Source of the DNA: an uncultured Psychrobacillus sp.
GTDB taxonomy: Bacteria > Bacillota > Bacilli > Bacillales_A > Planococcaceae
Direction of reading: 5' to 3'
Length of the DNA: 27,203 bases
Assembly: GCA_934234185.1 (NCBI GenBank)
Contig: CAKQHO010000038.1
Coordinates: forward strand, 1 to 27,203
Part shown: positions 1 through 8,239 of the stretch, in pieces
Position numbering within the stretch: position 1 is the first letter of the stretch
Layout: every line of letters begins with the position of its first letter
Program-made: the position numbers and the translations under genes
The notes under the pieces: generated by a model
Told to the model about the DNA's origin: nothing
Database searches by the model: none
The model's input: the letters and a program-made list of their open reading frames with translations, nothing else

Positions 1-9
1 CTAAAGACC

Positions 10-125
10 TCGTTTTTACAACTTTTCTTTGGTGGAGACATGGCGGATTCGTAATTACAACTTTCTTCGTAGTTTTTACAACTTTAGTGGTCATTTTTAC
101 AACTAAATTCCTCGTTTTTACAACT
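10..125 (-). repeat. 21-nt-phased AGTTGTAAAA direct-repeat array (copy 1)
   Basis: On the minus strand the core AGTTGTAA occurs five times. The complementary TACAACT starts at 17, 56, 77, 98 and 119, so spacings are 39, 21, 21 and 21 nt. Read on the minus strand, the subunits differ in the bases after the core (ACGAG..., then ATGACC..., then ACTACG..., then ATTACG... with a longer 39-nt spacer, then ACGAG... again). The same order recurs in the array near 13.8-14.0 kb. The array lies beyond the ponA terminator in the sense orientation of ponA, and may extend off the left edge. There is no dyad symmetry and no convincing reading frame. Confidence 0.8.
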
Positions 126-210
126 TCCCTTTGATTGGACATTTCCAAAATCTATGCATAGCAAGCAGGATTCTTACATTACCGTTCATCTAGCTGCTTC
201 GTCAATTCAC

Positions 211-246
211 AAAAAAAGATAGACCCAATTCGGGTCTATCTTTTTT
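211..246 (-). terminator. Rho-independent terminator of ponA
   Basis: A perfect 10-bp stem (217-226 with 232-241, loop AATTC) is flanked by an A run on one side and a T run on the other. On the minus strand the stem follows the ponA stop codon directly, so the stop lies in the A-rich foot of the hairpin. The symmetric A/T flanks would let it work in both directions. Confidence 0.85.
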
Positions 247-2881
247 ACGTTCCAGTACCGGTATTGCTGCCGTCTCCTGGTTCGGTTCCATCATCGTCTC
301 CTTCAGAACCATCATCACCTGAGTCGCCATTTCCACTTCCGTTACCTGAACCATTACCGTTACCGTTGTTGTTTCCGTTGTTATTTCCATTACCGTTACC
401 ATTACCATTATTATTTCCATTGCCACTATCATTTTCGTTGCCTTCGTCATTACCTTCATCCGGGTTAGTGTTTTCTTCCGGATCTTCAGGCTCGGTGCCT
501 TCCATATCATCTCCGACTCCCTCAAGGGTCAGTGCTTTAGAAGCAGGCTCACTTCTTACATCATCTGCAATGGCAGTTACATAGAATACATAGCTACTAC
601 CCGGAATAAGGTTTTGCACGATAATTCCTTTTTTATCAGTGGTTTGAAGTATTTCGGTTGGTCCACCATCAATTGCAACGGAAACCTCAAATTGCACTTT
701 TATATCTTTTCCTTCAGGCTCTGAGAACTCCCACTTAAGAGTAGCAGACGAATCAACATCCGAATAATCCACCGTTAAATTAGAAGGAGCATTTAGAACT
801 AGCTGTTCATATTCCTCAGACACCTTAGTTGGCTCTGTTCCTTTAACGAATAGCTCTGTTAGTTTTAACCCATCTGGAGTATAATTACTAGCCAGCTGAA
901 GTGGGTTTGTTCCTTTTTCCACTGTTACTTCTACTACAGAGTTAGGCTTTTTAAAGGACTCGGTTGAATTTCCTTGGGATATGTTGCTCATTACTTCTTT
1001 AAATATATTCTGTGGCAAATATCGTTCCTCATTAGTCGTCATTGGCATTTTCATGTCCGAATAGCCAGACCATATTGCAATTGAATAATTGGTTGTATAA
1101 CCTGCAAACCAAACATCTGGGAAGGAGCTAGATGGTAGATTCCATCGTTCCATTTGATCAGCACTATAGTTGGAAGTACCGGATTTACCGGCTACATCTA
1201 ACCCGCTAATTGCTGCTCTAGTTGCCGTTCCTTTTGTTAATACGTCTCTTAATACGTCTGTAACCATGTACGCAGTTGAATCCTTCATAACTGGCTTAGA
1301 CTCTGGACGATAATTTTTTTCTGTTTTGCCGTCTCTGTATACAATTTTCTTAATGGCATAAGGCTCTGTATGAACACCACTGTTACCAAATGCTGCATAC
1401 GCTCCCGCCATTTGAATAGGTGTCATTGCCTTCGATACACCACCAATTGCGGAGCTTTCGGTAATATCCCCTAAATCAAGACCAAAGCGGTTGATAAATT
1501 CTTTGGCATTCTTTGTTCCTACTTCTTTTAACGTTTTTACTGCAGGTACGTTTCGTGACTGATACAATGCTTCTCGCATCGTCATCGTGCCCTTATATTT
1601 ACCGTCAAAGTTACGTACCTTTTGCTTTGTGCCGGTATAAGTAATTTCTTCATCTACAATAGTCTGACCGGTTGACCAGTTTAAGTACTCAATTGCTGGA
1701 CCATAGTCAATTAAAGGCTTAATAGTAGAACCAGGTGATCTGTCTTTCATATCATCTGCATAATTCCAACCTCTATCGGCACCATAGTTGCGCCCGCCGC
1801 CAACAGCTGCGATAGCTCCAGTTTTCGTATCAATAACCGCTACTGCTGATTGAATTTCCTCATTAGGGAACATATCAGAGTTGAGAGTTTGTTCTACTTG
1901 CTGTTGAACATTTGGCTGTAAGGTAGTATGAATGGTAATTCCTTCCGAAATTGCATCTCCATCTCCATTATCCTCTAATTCATCTAATACAATATCTATA
2001 AAAGCATCAAATTTAGAATCGAGTCTTGTGACACGCTGATCTTCAGGTAATAAGGAATCCTCGATTGGCACAGCCTGTGCGGTCTTCATTTGCTCATCAG
2101 TAATCTTTCCATGCAAATTCATTAAATGAAGAACGATATTTCGTCTTTTCTCTGCCTTCTCTGGATTCTTAAAAGGATTATAGTTATTAGGGCTTTGTGG
2201 CATTCCAGCAAGCACTGCCATTTCATGTAGCTCTAAGTCTTTAAGCTCTTTTCCATAAAAAATCTCTGCTGCTGTTCCGAAGCCGTAAATACGTCCGGAC
2301 ATTAACACCTTGTTAAAATACATCTCAAAAATTTCTTCTTTTTTGTATTCTCTTTCTAATTGAAGAGCTAAATGGGCTTCCTGTGCTTTTCGCTTGATTG
2401 TTTTTTCATTGGTAAAGAAAGAGTTTTTAATTACCTGTTGGGTAATTGTACTAGCACCTTGGGCTCCAAAGCCTTGTGTAACATTTGCTAAAACTGCTTT
2501 TGATAAACGCAAGAAGTCTACACCCATATGGTCATAAAAACGTACGTCCTCAGTAGCTAATATTGCATCCTCCATCATTTGAGGTATTTCATCATAAGGT
2601 ATATACTTTCTGTTTTCTGTTCCGACGGTAGCAAATTCATTTCCATCATTATCTAATAGAACAGGGCTGATAGGATCCTTTAAAAGCTCCTCGTCTAAAT
2701 CTGGTGCACTGCTTGCATAATAGGCATACATAGAGCCACCTGTAATTAAACCTACTACCCCAATCGCAACTAGAGCCAATATGACACGCTTAGCCCATGT
2801 TTTCCATGTAGCTTTTTGTGTTTTCTTTTGTTTTTGTAATTCTTTTCTTCTTTGTTCACGAGTCTTCTTTTGCTCACTCAT
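245..2881 (-). CDS. ponA: Class A penicillin-binding protein 1 (bifunctional transglycosylase/transpeptidase)
   Basis: Polymerises and cross-links peptidoglycan at the outer face of the membrane. A basic cytoplasmic tail (residues 1-30) includes TREQRRK at 7-13, which resembles the arginine motif that GpsB recognises in PBP1 of B. subtilis. One membrane segment follows (about 32-55). The GT51 domain has the catalytic Glu in TEDVRFYDH (about E111) and GASTITQQV (142-150). The transpeptidase domain has SPGSTIK (Ser385), SRN (442-444) and KSGT (566-569). A fibronectin type III-like domain (about 703-790) follows, and then a low-complexity Asn/Gly/Asp/Glu tail to residue 878. Its start lies 21 bases downstream of the recU stop, so the two genes are probably co-transcribed as recU-ponA, the usual Bacillales arrangement. 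All catalytic motifs are present. Confidence 0.97.
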   Translation of the reverse strand: MSEQKKTREQRRKELQKQKKTQKATWKTWAKRVILALVAIGVVGLITGGSMYAYYASSAPDLDEELLKDPISPVLLDNDGNEFATVGTENRKYIPYDEIPQMMEDAILATEDVRFYDHMGVDFLRLSKAVLANVTQGFGAQGASTITQQVIKNSFFTNEKTIKRKAQEAHLALQLEREYKKEEIFEMYFNKVLMSGRIYGFGTAAEIFYGKELKDLELHEMAVLAGMPQSPNNYNPFKNPEKAEKRRNIVLHLMNLHGKITDEQMKTAQAVPIEDSLLPEDQRVTRLDSKFDAFIDIVLDELEDNGDGDAISEGITIHTTLQPNVQQQVEQTLNSDMFPNEEIQSAVAVIDTKTGAIAAVGGGRNYGADRGWNYADDMKDRSPGSTIKPLIDYGPAIEYLNWSTGQTIVDEEITYTGTKQKVRNFDGKYKGTMTMREALYQSRNVPAVKTLKEVGTKNAKEFINRFGLDLGDITESSAIGGVSKAMTPIQMAGAYAAFGNSGVHTEPYAIKKIVYRDGKTEKNYRPESKPVMKDSTAYMVTDVLRDVLTKGTATRAAISGLDVAGKSGTSNYSADQMERWNLPSSSFPDVWFAGYTTNYSIAIWSGYSDMKMPMTTNEERYLPQNIFKEVMSNISQGNSTESFKKPNSVVEVTVEKGTNPLQLASNYTPDGLKLTELFVKGTEPTKVSEEYEQLVLNAPSNLTVDYSDVDSSATLKWEFSEPEGKDIKVQFEVSVAIDGGPTEILQTTDKKGIIVQNLIPGSSYVFYVTAIADDVRSEPASKALTLEGVGDDMEGTEPEDPEENTNPDEGNDEGNENDSGNGNNNGNGNGNGNNNGNNNGNGNGSGNGSGNGDSGDDGSEGDDDGTEPGDGSNTGTGT

Positions 2882-2902
2882 AAACGTCTCCTCACTTTCA
2901 CT

Positions 2903-3499
2903 TTATACGTACAAGTCATTAACTATTTGTAAATAATCAATTCTTGGAGCATATTTCGGGGAAATCTCTATTGCATGCTCTTCAAATTCCTGTAGAGCTA
3001 TGGATTTCCTTCCTCCTTTGTTCATTCTATCCCAGAAGACCTTTAATTCTTCGTAGGATAAATAAAAATACCTATCCAGTGATGAAAAACGTACTAACAA
3101 AAAACAGATACCTGATTGGTTTGCTACTTTTTCCATATGAGTAATCTGATGAAGATGAATATTTTTTAAAGGAAATGCTGTTTTATTTTCCGTTTCTTTT
3201 GCTTCAAAGTCAATATATTTACCTTCGTATACACCATTGAAGTCAGTGGTTGAGGGTGTGCGGTAGTAAGCTTCTCTTATAACTGCGCCGCTCCTGCTTG
3301 GATAATCCACCTTAACCACTTGAATTGGAATAGGCTTTTTATAGATTACAGCAATATCGTGTATTAAGTAATATTCATTTGATTCATTTATTTCATCTTC
3401 TAACGTCTTACCCCTATTACTAAAGGAATAATCCTTTTTCTTCACTGCTACTTTCTTCTCGGGTGTATAAATTTTTCCGTTTGGATAACGTATAGCCAC
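2903..3499 (-). CDS. recU: Holliday junction resolvase RecU
   Basis: A 198-aa homodimeric endonuclease that resolves Holliday junctions in recombinational repair and chromosome segregation. It matches the Bacillales RecU length (about 200 aa) and N-terminus (AIRYPNGK, then NRGKTLEDEIN at about 29-39). The nuclease core includes TDFNGVYEGKYIDFEAKET at about 84-102, carrying the metal-binding Asp/Glu/Lys residues. The start is a GTG with an AGAGGTGA Shine-Dalgarno (SD) sequence a few bases upstream. It is first gene of the recU-ponA pair and diverges from the yppE-mrfAB side. The assignment rests on direct sequence resemblance and on synteny. Confidence 0.96.
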   Translation of the reverse strand: MAIRYPNGKIYTPEKKVAVKKKDYSFSNRGKTLEDEINESNEYYLIHDIAVIYKKPIPIQVVKVDYPSRSGAVIREAYYRTPSTTDFNGVYEGKYIDFEAKETENKTAFPLKNIHLHQITHMEKVANQSGICFLLVRFSSLDRYFYLSYEELKVFWDRMNKGGRKSIALQEFEEHAIEISPKYAPRIDYLQIVNDLYV

Positions 3500-3523
3500 A
3501 ACATCACCTCTTTATGCTATTAG

Positions 3524-3552
3524 TTTATCACAAGTTAGTTAGACGAATCCAA
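3524..3552 (-). promoter_or_regulatory. Candidate sigma-A promoter for recU-ponA
   Basis: On the minus strand, TTGGAT (3547-3552) and GATAAA (3524-3529) are separated by 17 bases, with a TGT extension before the -10. The predicted start would be about 18 bases upstream of the recU GTG. The -10 match is only 4 of 6, so this is moderate evidence. Confidence 0.4.
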
Positions 3553-3676
3553 ATCATATAAGTTTCAGGAATGAGTTGTCGATGACAGACTTGTTTTGTC
3601 TGATACATAGAACCTTTGTCGACAAGGAAGGTATTTGGACAAAAACGGTTAAATAGCATGTAAAGGAGTGAGGGAC

Positions 3677-3832
3677 ATGAATAAAATTGAAAAGCTAATA
3701 GATCAATTAGAACTGCTTGAATACTTGCTAGAGGATAAATTAAATGATGAACAGGATAAGTTCCAGGAGGATTTCAGCAGATCCTCATTTAAGCTTCTCG
3801 GGAAAATAGAAAGGATAGAAGGGAAACTATAA
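3677..3832 (+). CDS. Small 51-aa helical protein of unknown function
   Basis: I do not recognise a family. The ATG is preceded by a good SD sequence (AAAGGAG, 8 bases from the start). The 51-residue product starts MNKIEKLIDQLELLEYLLED and is very rich in Leu, Ile, Glu and Lys with heptad-like spacing, suggesting a short helix or coiled coil. It has no signal peptide or membrane segment. It lies in the ypp position of the conserved cluster between recU and yppE. A frame of this length with a strong SD and biased composition is plausibly real, but one genome cannot prove it. Confidence 0.6.
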   Translation: MNKIEKLIDQLELLEYLLEDKLNDEQDKFQEDFSRSSFKLLGKIERIEGKL

Positions 3833-3863
3833 GGAATATATGTTCGTCCACGCTGGAAAATAA

Positions 3864-3893
3864 TTGTGACATTTGATAAACTGGTACTAGAAT
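3864..3893 (+). promoter_or_regulatory. Weak candidate promoter for yppE-mrfA-mrfB
   Basis: TTGTGA (3864-3869) and TAGAAT (3888-3893) are separated by 18 bases. If used, transcription would begin near 3900, leaving almost no leader before the preferred TTG start at 3907. The assignment is therefore doubtful. Confidence 0.2.
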
Positions 3894-3906
3894 GCGAGGG
3901 ATTCAT

Positions 3907-4275
3907 TTGTCATTATTCCATTTAAGTACACAGTTAATACAAGAATGTGATCATTGTATAACACGTTTTTATTCATATAGAGAATTAGATAAAGAACCTG
4001 ATTTTTTTCAAGATGTGCGACCGCATGCGATTGAATTAGATGAGGTTCTTTTGGAATGGGAAGCTTTAGTAAGAGTCTGGATTCAAGTGAAAAAGCCTAA
4101 ATATGTACATCCGAGCCAGGTGGATTCTTTATTAGAGTCAATGAAACAATTTATTGTTCAATCCTTTTATAAGGGGACAAGCAAAAAACGATTTCTTCAA
4201 TCCGTGCATTCCTCGAAGTATACTTTAGAGACAATTATTCATGCGATTAAAGAAGTAGGTGACCAGCATGCTTAA
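3907..4275 (+). CDS. yppE: YppE-like protein (DUF1798 family)
   Basis: A small, soluble, probably all-helical protein of unknown function. It resembles B. subtilis YppE across most of its length. The shared pattern is KPKYVHPSQVDSL (near the middle) followed by QSFYKGTSKKRF and a C-terminal helix, and the gene sits in the equivalent position in the cluster. I prefer the TTG start at 3907 because GAGGG (3896-3900) lies 6 bases upstream and the resulting N-terminus aligns with YppE. An in-frame ATG at 3892 is the alternative and would add 5 residues. Its 3' end overlaps the start of mrfA, so the two are translationally linked. Confidence 0.85.
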   Translation: MSLFHLSTQLIQECDHCITRFYSYRELDKEPDFFQDVRPHAIELDEVLLEWEALVRVWIQVKKPKYVHPSQVDSLLESMKQFIVQSFYKGTSKKRFLQSVHSSKYTLETIIHAIKEVGDQHA

Positions 4276-6550
4276 GCAAAAGAAGACAATAGCGGAATTA
4301 CTAGAGGAGTGGAAAGTAAATAGCGACCGTTTTCCTCAAATAGAGCATATTCATACAACGGAAGAAAAGGAGGCTGTATACGCTTCTTTTCCTACCAACA
4401 TGCATGCTTCTATCAGAAAGGCGCTAGAGTCTAGAGGAGTGTCTAGGTTATACATTCACCAAAGACAAGCGTTCGATGCTGCTTCGAGCGGGAAATCATT
4501 TACAACCATCACCCCAACGGCCTCTGGAAAATCACTCTGCTATCATTTGCCTGTTCTTCAATCGATTTTAGATGATCCAACTGCAAGAGCTATCTATCTT
4601 TTCCCTACAAAGGCACTTGCGCAGGATCAGAAGAGTGATTTGAATGAGCTGATTCAAGCAAGCGGAGAAGAAATCTTAAGCTATACGTATGATGGCGATA
4701 CAGAGCCGGGGATCAGACAAAAAATAAGGAAATCTGGCCATATCGTTTTGACGAATCCCGATATGCTTCATTCCGGAATTTTGCCTCACCATACAAAATG
4801 GGTCACGCTATTTGAAAACCTGAAATATATAGTCATTGATGAGCTACACACTTATAAAGGAGTCTTTGGGAGTCACGTTGCGCACGTAATTAGAAGGTTA
4901 AAGCGCATTTGTGCCTTTTATGGCAGCAATCCTACTTTTATATGCACCTCCGCAACGATCAAGAATCCAAAGGAGCTGGCGGAAAACCTAACTAATACGG
5001 AGCATGTGTTGATTGATCAAAATGGCGCTCCGGCAGGTAAAAAGCATTTTGTATTTTATAACCCACCTATTGTTCATCCAGTATTTAATGTCCGAAGAAG
5101 TGCAGTATTAGAGGTAAGAGATTTAGCTCAGGAACTATATATAAATGGTATTCAAACCATCGTCTTTGCAAAAAGCCGGGTTCGCGTAGAAATGCTTGTT
5201 ACCTATCTTCAAGCATTGGTTAGTAAGAAAATAAATGACCAATCCATTCGTGGATATAGAGGTGGCTACTTACCATCCGAGCGAAGAAAGATAGAAAAAG
5301 GCTTAAGAGAAGGAGAAATCCGAACCGTAGTCAGTACAAATGCCTTGGAATTGGGAGTAGATATCGGTCAGCTACAAGCTTGCATTATGACGGGTTACCC
5401 GGGAAATATTGCTAGTGCATGGCAACAGGCAGGGAGAGCCGGAAGACGACAGGACGAAGCGCTGATCATCTATGTGGCACAATCCACAGCATTGGATCAG
5501 TATGTCGTAAAACACCCAAATTATTTTCTTGGTCAGTCTCCTGAGGAGGTAAGAATTTATCCGGATAATATGATCATTTTAATGGATCACTTGAAATGCG
5601 CGGCATTTGAATTGCCGTTTACGACCTCTGATACGTATGCGGAGTTTACGATACAGGAATTACTTGCATTTTTGGAAAGTGAAGGAGTTCTCTTAAAAAC
5701 TACCGATAAATGGCATTGGATGTCTGAGAGCTTTCCTGCAAGTAATATTAGTCTTCGCTCAGCGTCACAGGAAAACGTCATTATCATTGATCAGTCTACC
5801 CCGACTAAAACGAGAGTAATAGGGGAAATGGATTTATATAGCGCAATGACCCTGTTGCATGAGGAAGCAATATATTTACACCAGGGAACGCAGTTTCAAG
5901 TGGAAAAGCTAGACTGGGAAGAAAAGAAAGCATTTGTAAAAGAGGTAGATGTAGATTATTTTACGGATGCAAACCTTGCGATTGAATTAAAGGTATTAAG
6001 TGAGGACAAAGAAAAAGAAGCCTCTATAGGTACATTACGTTATGGAGATATTATCGTACTTGTCCAACCGACCATCTTTAAGAAGATAAAATTTGATACA
6101 CATGACAATATAGGATCGGGAAGAATACATCTACCCCCTTTAGAACTGCACACCTCCTCTACATGGTTTAGCTTTGATAAGCCAAGTGATTGGAAGGAAA
6201 CGTTATTAGCAGATGCAATGACAGGAGTGGCTTATGCAATACATGCCTTTATTCCACTGTTTCTTGATTGTGATTCAAAGGATATTCACGTAGTTCCACA
6301 AGTTAAATCCGTAAATGATGAGAAACCAACCTTTTATATTTACGATAGCTATCCAGGCGGAATCGGGTTATCTGAAAGAATGTTTGACCTGTGGAATGAA
6401 TTACTTCCAAGGGTCACGGAAACCGTAGAAAGCTGTTCTTGTACAAACGGCTGTCCGGCTTGTATAGGAGCTCAGGATGCAGATTTGAATTTGAAAAAAG
6501 AAGTGATTAAGCTACTTCATTTATTGCAGGTGAATCATCATGTCATATGA
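4268..6550 (+). CDS. mrfA: MrfA (YprA) superfamily 2 DEAD/DEAH-box 3'-5' helicase with Zn-binding C-terminus
   Basis: Helicase of the mitomycin repair factor pair described in B. subtilis (MrfA/MrfB, formerly YprA/YprB), which removes mitomycin C adducts independently of UvrABC. A Q-motif-like YIHQRQA lies at about 62-68. The helicase motifs are TPTASGKS (about 82-89), DELH (about 191-194), SAT, TNALELGVDIG and QQAGRAGRR. The C-terminal domain (MZB/DUF1998 type) carries four cysteines in CSCTNGCPAC (about 723-732). The ATG at 4268 has AGGTG 6 bases upstream; an in-frame GTG at 4259 is the alternative. It overlaps yppE upstream and mrfB downstream, so the three form a tight operon. Length agrees with B. 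subtilis MrfA (about 750 aa). Confidence 0.93.
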   Translation: MLKQKKTIAELLEEWKVNSDRFPQIEHIHTTEEKEAVYASFPTNMHASIRKALESRGVSRLYIHQRQAFDAASSGKSFTTITPTASGKSLCYHLPVLQSILDDPTARAIYLFPTKALAQDQKSDLNELIQASGEEILSYTYDGDTEPGIRQKIRKSGHIVLTNPDMLHSGILPHHTKWVTLFENLKYIVIDELHTYKGVFGSHVAHVIRRLKRICAFYGSNPTFICTSATIKNPKELAENLTNTEHVLIDQNGAPAGKKHFVFYNPPIVHPVFNVRRSAVLEVRDLAQELYINGIQTIVFAKSRVRVEMLVTYLQALVSKKINDQSIRGYRGGYLPSERRKIEKGLREGEIRTVVSTNALELGVDIGQLQACIMTGYPGNIASAWQQAGRAGRRQDEALIIYVAQSTALDQYVVKHPNYFLGQSPEEVRIYPDNMIILMDHLKCAAFELPFTTSDTYAEFTIQELLAFLESEGVLLKTTDKWHWMSESFPASNISLRSASQENVIIIDQSTPTKTRVIGEMDLYSAMTLLHEEAIYLHQGTQFQVEKLDWEEKKAFVKEVDVDYFTDANLAIELKVLSEDKEKEASIGTLRYGDIIVLVQPTIFKKIKFDTHDNIGSGRIHLPPLELHTSSTWFSFDKPSDWKETLLADAMTGVAYAIHAFIPLFLDCDSKDIHVVPQVKSVNDEKPTFYIYDSYPGGIGLSERMFDLWNELLPRVTETVESCSCTNGCPACIGAQDADLNLKKEVIKLLHLLQVNHHVI

Positions 6551-7811
6551 GAAAAAGCTTATGCAGCTGAAGGGGTTAGTTCAAAAAAACGCTCCCGTCG
6601 AACCGAAAAAGGAAGTGCAGGAGGTTGCACTTCCTTTTTATACACAAAAATGGCTAGACGCCGGCCTAACACTAAAAAAAAATGTGCAAGGCTTTTATTT
6701 TCAAAAAGAAATATTTTATGAGCTTGACCATATACATGGAAAAGTAGAGTTATCTAAACTAGATGCAGCCATTAGTTATATGCAGACAAACTTCCCTAAT
6801 CATCCATTAACTATTCAACCGAATATGCCTTTTTGTTTCTATGATACAGAGACAACTGGATTAAAGGGAGCCGGGGTGCTCATCTTTCTGAATGGGATCA
6901 TCAAAAAAGTAGAGGATGGTTACCTTTTAACGCAATATATACTTGCAGATCCAGGACAGGAGGCAGCTTTTTTATATGCTTCCGACTTTTGGAGACATGA
7001 GCAAAGTATCATCACCTACAATGGGAAAAGCTTCGATTTTCCTCAGCTAGTAACTAGATGGACGATGAATAGAAATGCTCTCCCGGAGTTAAAGGAATTA
7101 TCACATGTAGATTTAATGCATTCCTCCAAGAGAGTTTGGAAGGACGATTTAGAGCGATTTAAATTAAAGCAGGTGGAGGAAATAAAACTCGGCTTTACGA
7201 GAGAGAATGATATTCCCGGTCACCTTGCCCCTGTTATTTATTTTGACGCAGTTCGAAACGGAGACCCATCAAATCTGTTAAAGGTTCTGCTTCATAACGA
7301 ATGGGACATTCTATCATTGGTTGCCCTGTATATTTTAACAGTTGATTTGATTCGTGAAAAAGAGGTAAATGAATCTGCTACTACTTATACAAACATTGGA
7401 AAGTGGTTTAGAGATTTAAAGGTACACGAGGAAAGCCAGGACTGGTTTCAATTTGTGGTTGAACAATATGAGGAAGAGGAAGCGGGTACGGCTTATTATT
7501 TTGTCGGGCTTCATTTAAAAAAGCAAAAAAGATATATAGAAAGTATAGAGGCATTTCATACAGCAGTTCCTCAATTGTCTGGGAAATATAAAATTGAGTC
7601 CTTTATCGAGTTGGCAAAACTGTATGAGCATCGCATGAAAGATTTCGAGTTAGCTTTAGACGTTACGAATAAATGTATAAGCTACTTGCGGGAAATAAAC
7701 ATCGATAAGGAATCAAAGCTATGGCAGGCCACACTTAAGCGGAAAATAAGAATAATTAGGAAATGGAATATTTCCCGGGAAAGCGCACAACATAACAAAA
7801 AGCGTGTTTAG
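6540..7811 (+). CDS. mrfB: MrfB (YprB) DEDD-type exonuclease with TPR region
   Basis: Metal-dependent exonuclease partner of MrfA in repair of mitomycin-type lesions. The RNase H-like domain begins with FYDTETTGLKGAG, placing metal ligands at about D102 and E104. It continues with TYNGKSFDFP (about 160) and NEWDILSLVALY (about 257-268), the later DEDD-type motifs. The C-terminal third has helical TPR-like repeats (YTNIGKWFRDL, then YYFVGLHLKKQKRYIESIEA, then FIELAKLYEH), likely used for protein contacts. Its ATG overlaps the mrfA 3' end by 11 bases. Length (423 aa) fits the family. No irregularity was seen. Confidence 0.92.
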   Translation: MSYEKKLMQLKGLVQKNAPVEPKKEVQEVALPFYTQKWLDAGLTLKKNVQGFYFQKEIFYELDHIHGKVELSKLDAAISYMQTNFPNHPLTIQPNMPFCFYDTETTGLKGAGVLIFLNGIIKKVEDGYLLTQYILADPGQEAAFLYASDFWRHEQSIITYNGKSFDFPQLVTRWTMNRNALPELKELSHVDLMHSSKRVWKDDLERFKLKQVEEIKLGFTRENDIPGHLAPVIYFDAVRNGDPSNLLKVLLHNEWDILSLVALYILTVDLIREKEVNESATTYTNIGKWFRDLKVHEESQDWFQFVVEQYEEEEAGTAYYFVGLHLKKQKRYIESIEAFHTAVPQLSGKYKIESFIELAKLYEHRMKDFELALDVTNKCISYLREINIDKESKLWQATLKRKIRIIRKWNISRESAQHNKKRV

Positions 7812-7845
7812 GTGCCTTAAAATACTCCATTATTCGACATCATTA

Positions 7846-7854
7846 TGCTATAAT
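7846..7854 (+). promoter_or_regulatory. Extended -10 promoter of gpsB
   Basis: TGCTATAAT is a perfect TATAAT with the TGn extension, 36 bases upstream of the gpsB ATG. No good -35 lies at the expected distance, which is common for extended -10 promoters. Confidence 0.6.
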
Positions 7855-7890
7855 ACGGTTAGCGAATTGTAGACGGAAGGAAGATGCTTT

Positions 7891-8184
7891 ATGGATACAA
7901 AACTAAAGGCTTCAGATATATTGGAAAAGGAATTTAAAACTGGCTTAAGAGGCTATAACCAAGAAGAAGTAGATATGTTCTTAGATGATATTATTCAAGA
8001 CTATGAGGCTTTTCAAAAGAAAATTTCCCAGCTAGAGCTTGAAAACAAACAACTAAAAGAAGAAATTGAAGAGATGCCAAGACGCAGTGCTCCTGCTCCA
8101 CAAGCAGGTTCTACGAATTTTGATATTCTAAAAAGATTATCTCACTTAGAGAAGCATGTGTTTGGTGCGAAATTGTACGAATAA
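7891..8184 (+). CDS. gpsB: Cell-division regulator GpsB (DivIVA-like)
   Basis: A 97-aa cytoplasmic hexameric coiled-coil protein that shuttles class A PBPs (PBP1) between septum and sidewall. The N-terminal DivIVA-type membrane and PBP-binding region (about 5-45) contains ILEKEFKTGLRGYNQEEVDM. An amphipathic coiled coil follows (about 45-63), then a Pro/Ala linker, then the short C-terminal helical domain FDILKRLSHLEKHVFG (about 78-93). Length and all three parts match the family. The SD region is GGAAGGAAG. It lies between mrfB and rnpB as in Bacillus, and its main client PBP1 is encoded in this window. Confidence 0.96.
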   Translation: MDTKLKASDILEKEFKTGLRGYNQEEVDMFLDDIIQDYEAFQKKISQLELENKQLKEEIEEMPRRSAPAPQAGSTNFDILKRLSHLEKHVFGAKLYE

Positions 8185-8203
8185 TTATATTAAGAAAGAA
8201 ATA

Positions 8204-8232
8204 TTGTTTATATTAGCAAAATCATATATAAT
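8204..8232 (+). promoter_or_regulatory. Sigma-A promoter of rnpB
   Basis: TTGTTT (8204-8209) and a perfect TATAAT (8227-8232) are separated by 17 bases. The predicted start, near 8240, coincides with the 5' end expected from RNase P RNA pairing. Confidence 0.8.
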
Positions 8233-8239
8233 ATAAATA

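Noticed and set aside
186..197. Twelve-base TCATCTAGCTGC shared with 23141-23152
   Set aside because: Shared 12-mers are expected by chance in a window of this size, and the flanks do not align.
264..584. Pro/Leu/Ser-rich plus-strand frame
   Set aside because: It is the complement of the repetitive Asn/Gly tail of ponA, a shadow created by low-complexity codons.
3592..3630. Hairpin-like CAGAC/GTCTG and TTGTCGACAA palindrome between recU and the 51-aa gene
   Set aside because: Short stems without a T run and without a recognisable operator consensus; I cannot support a function.
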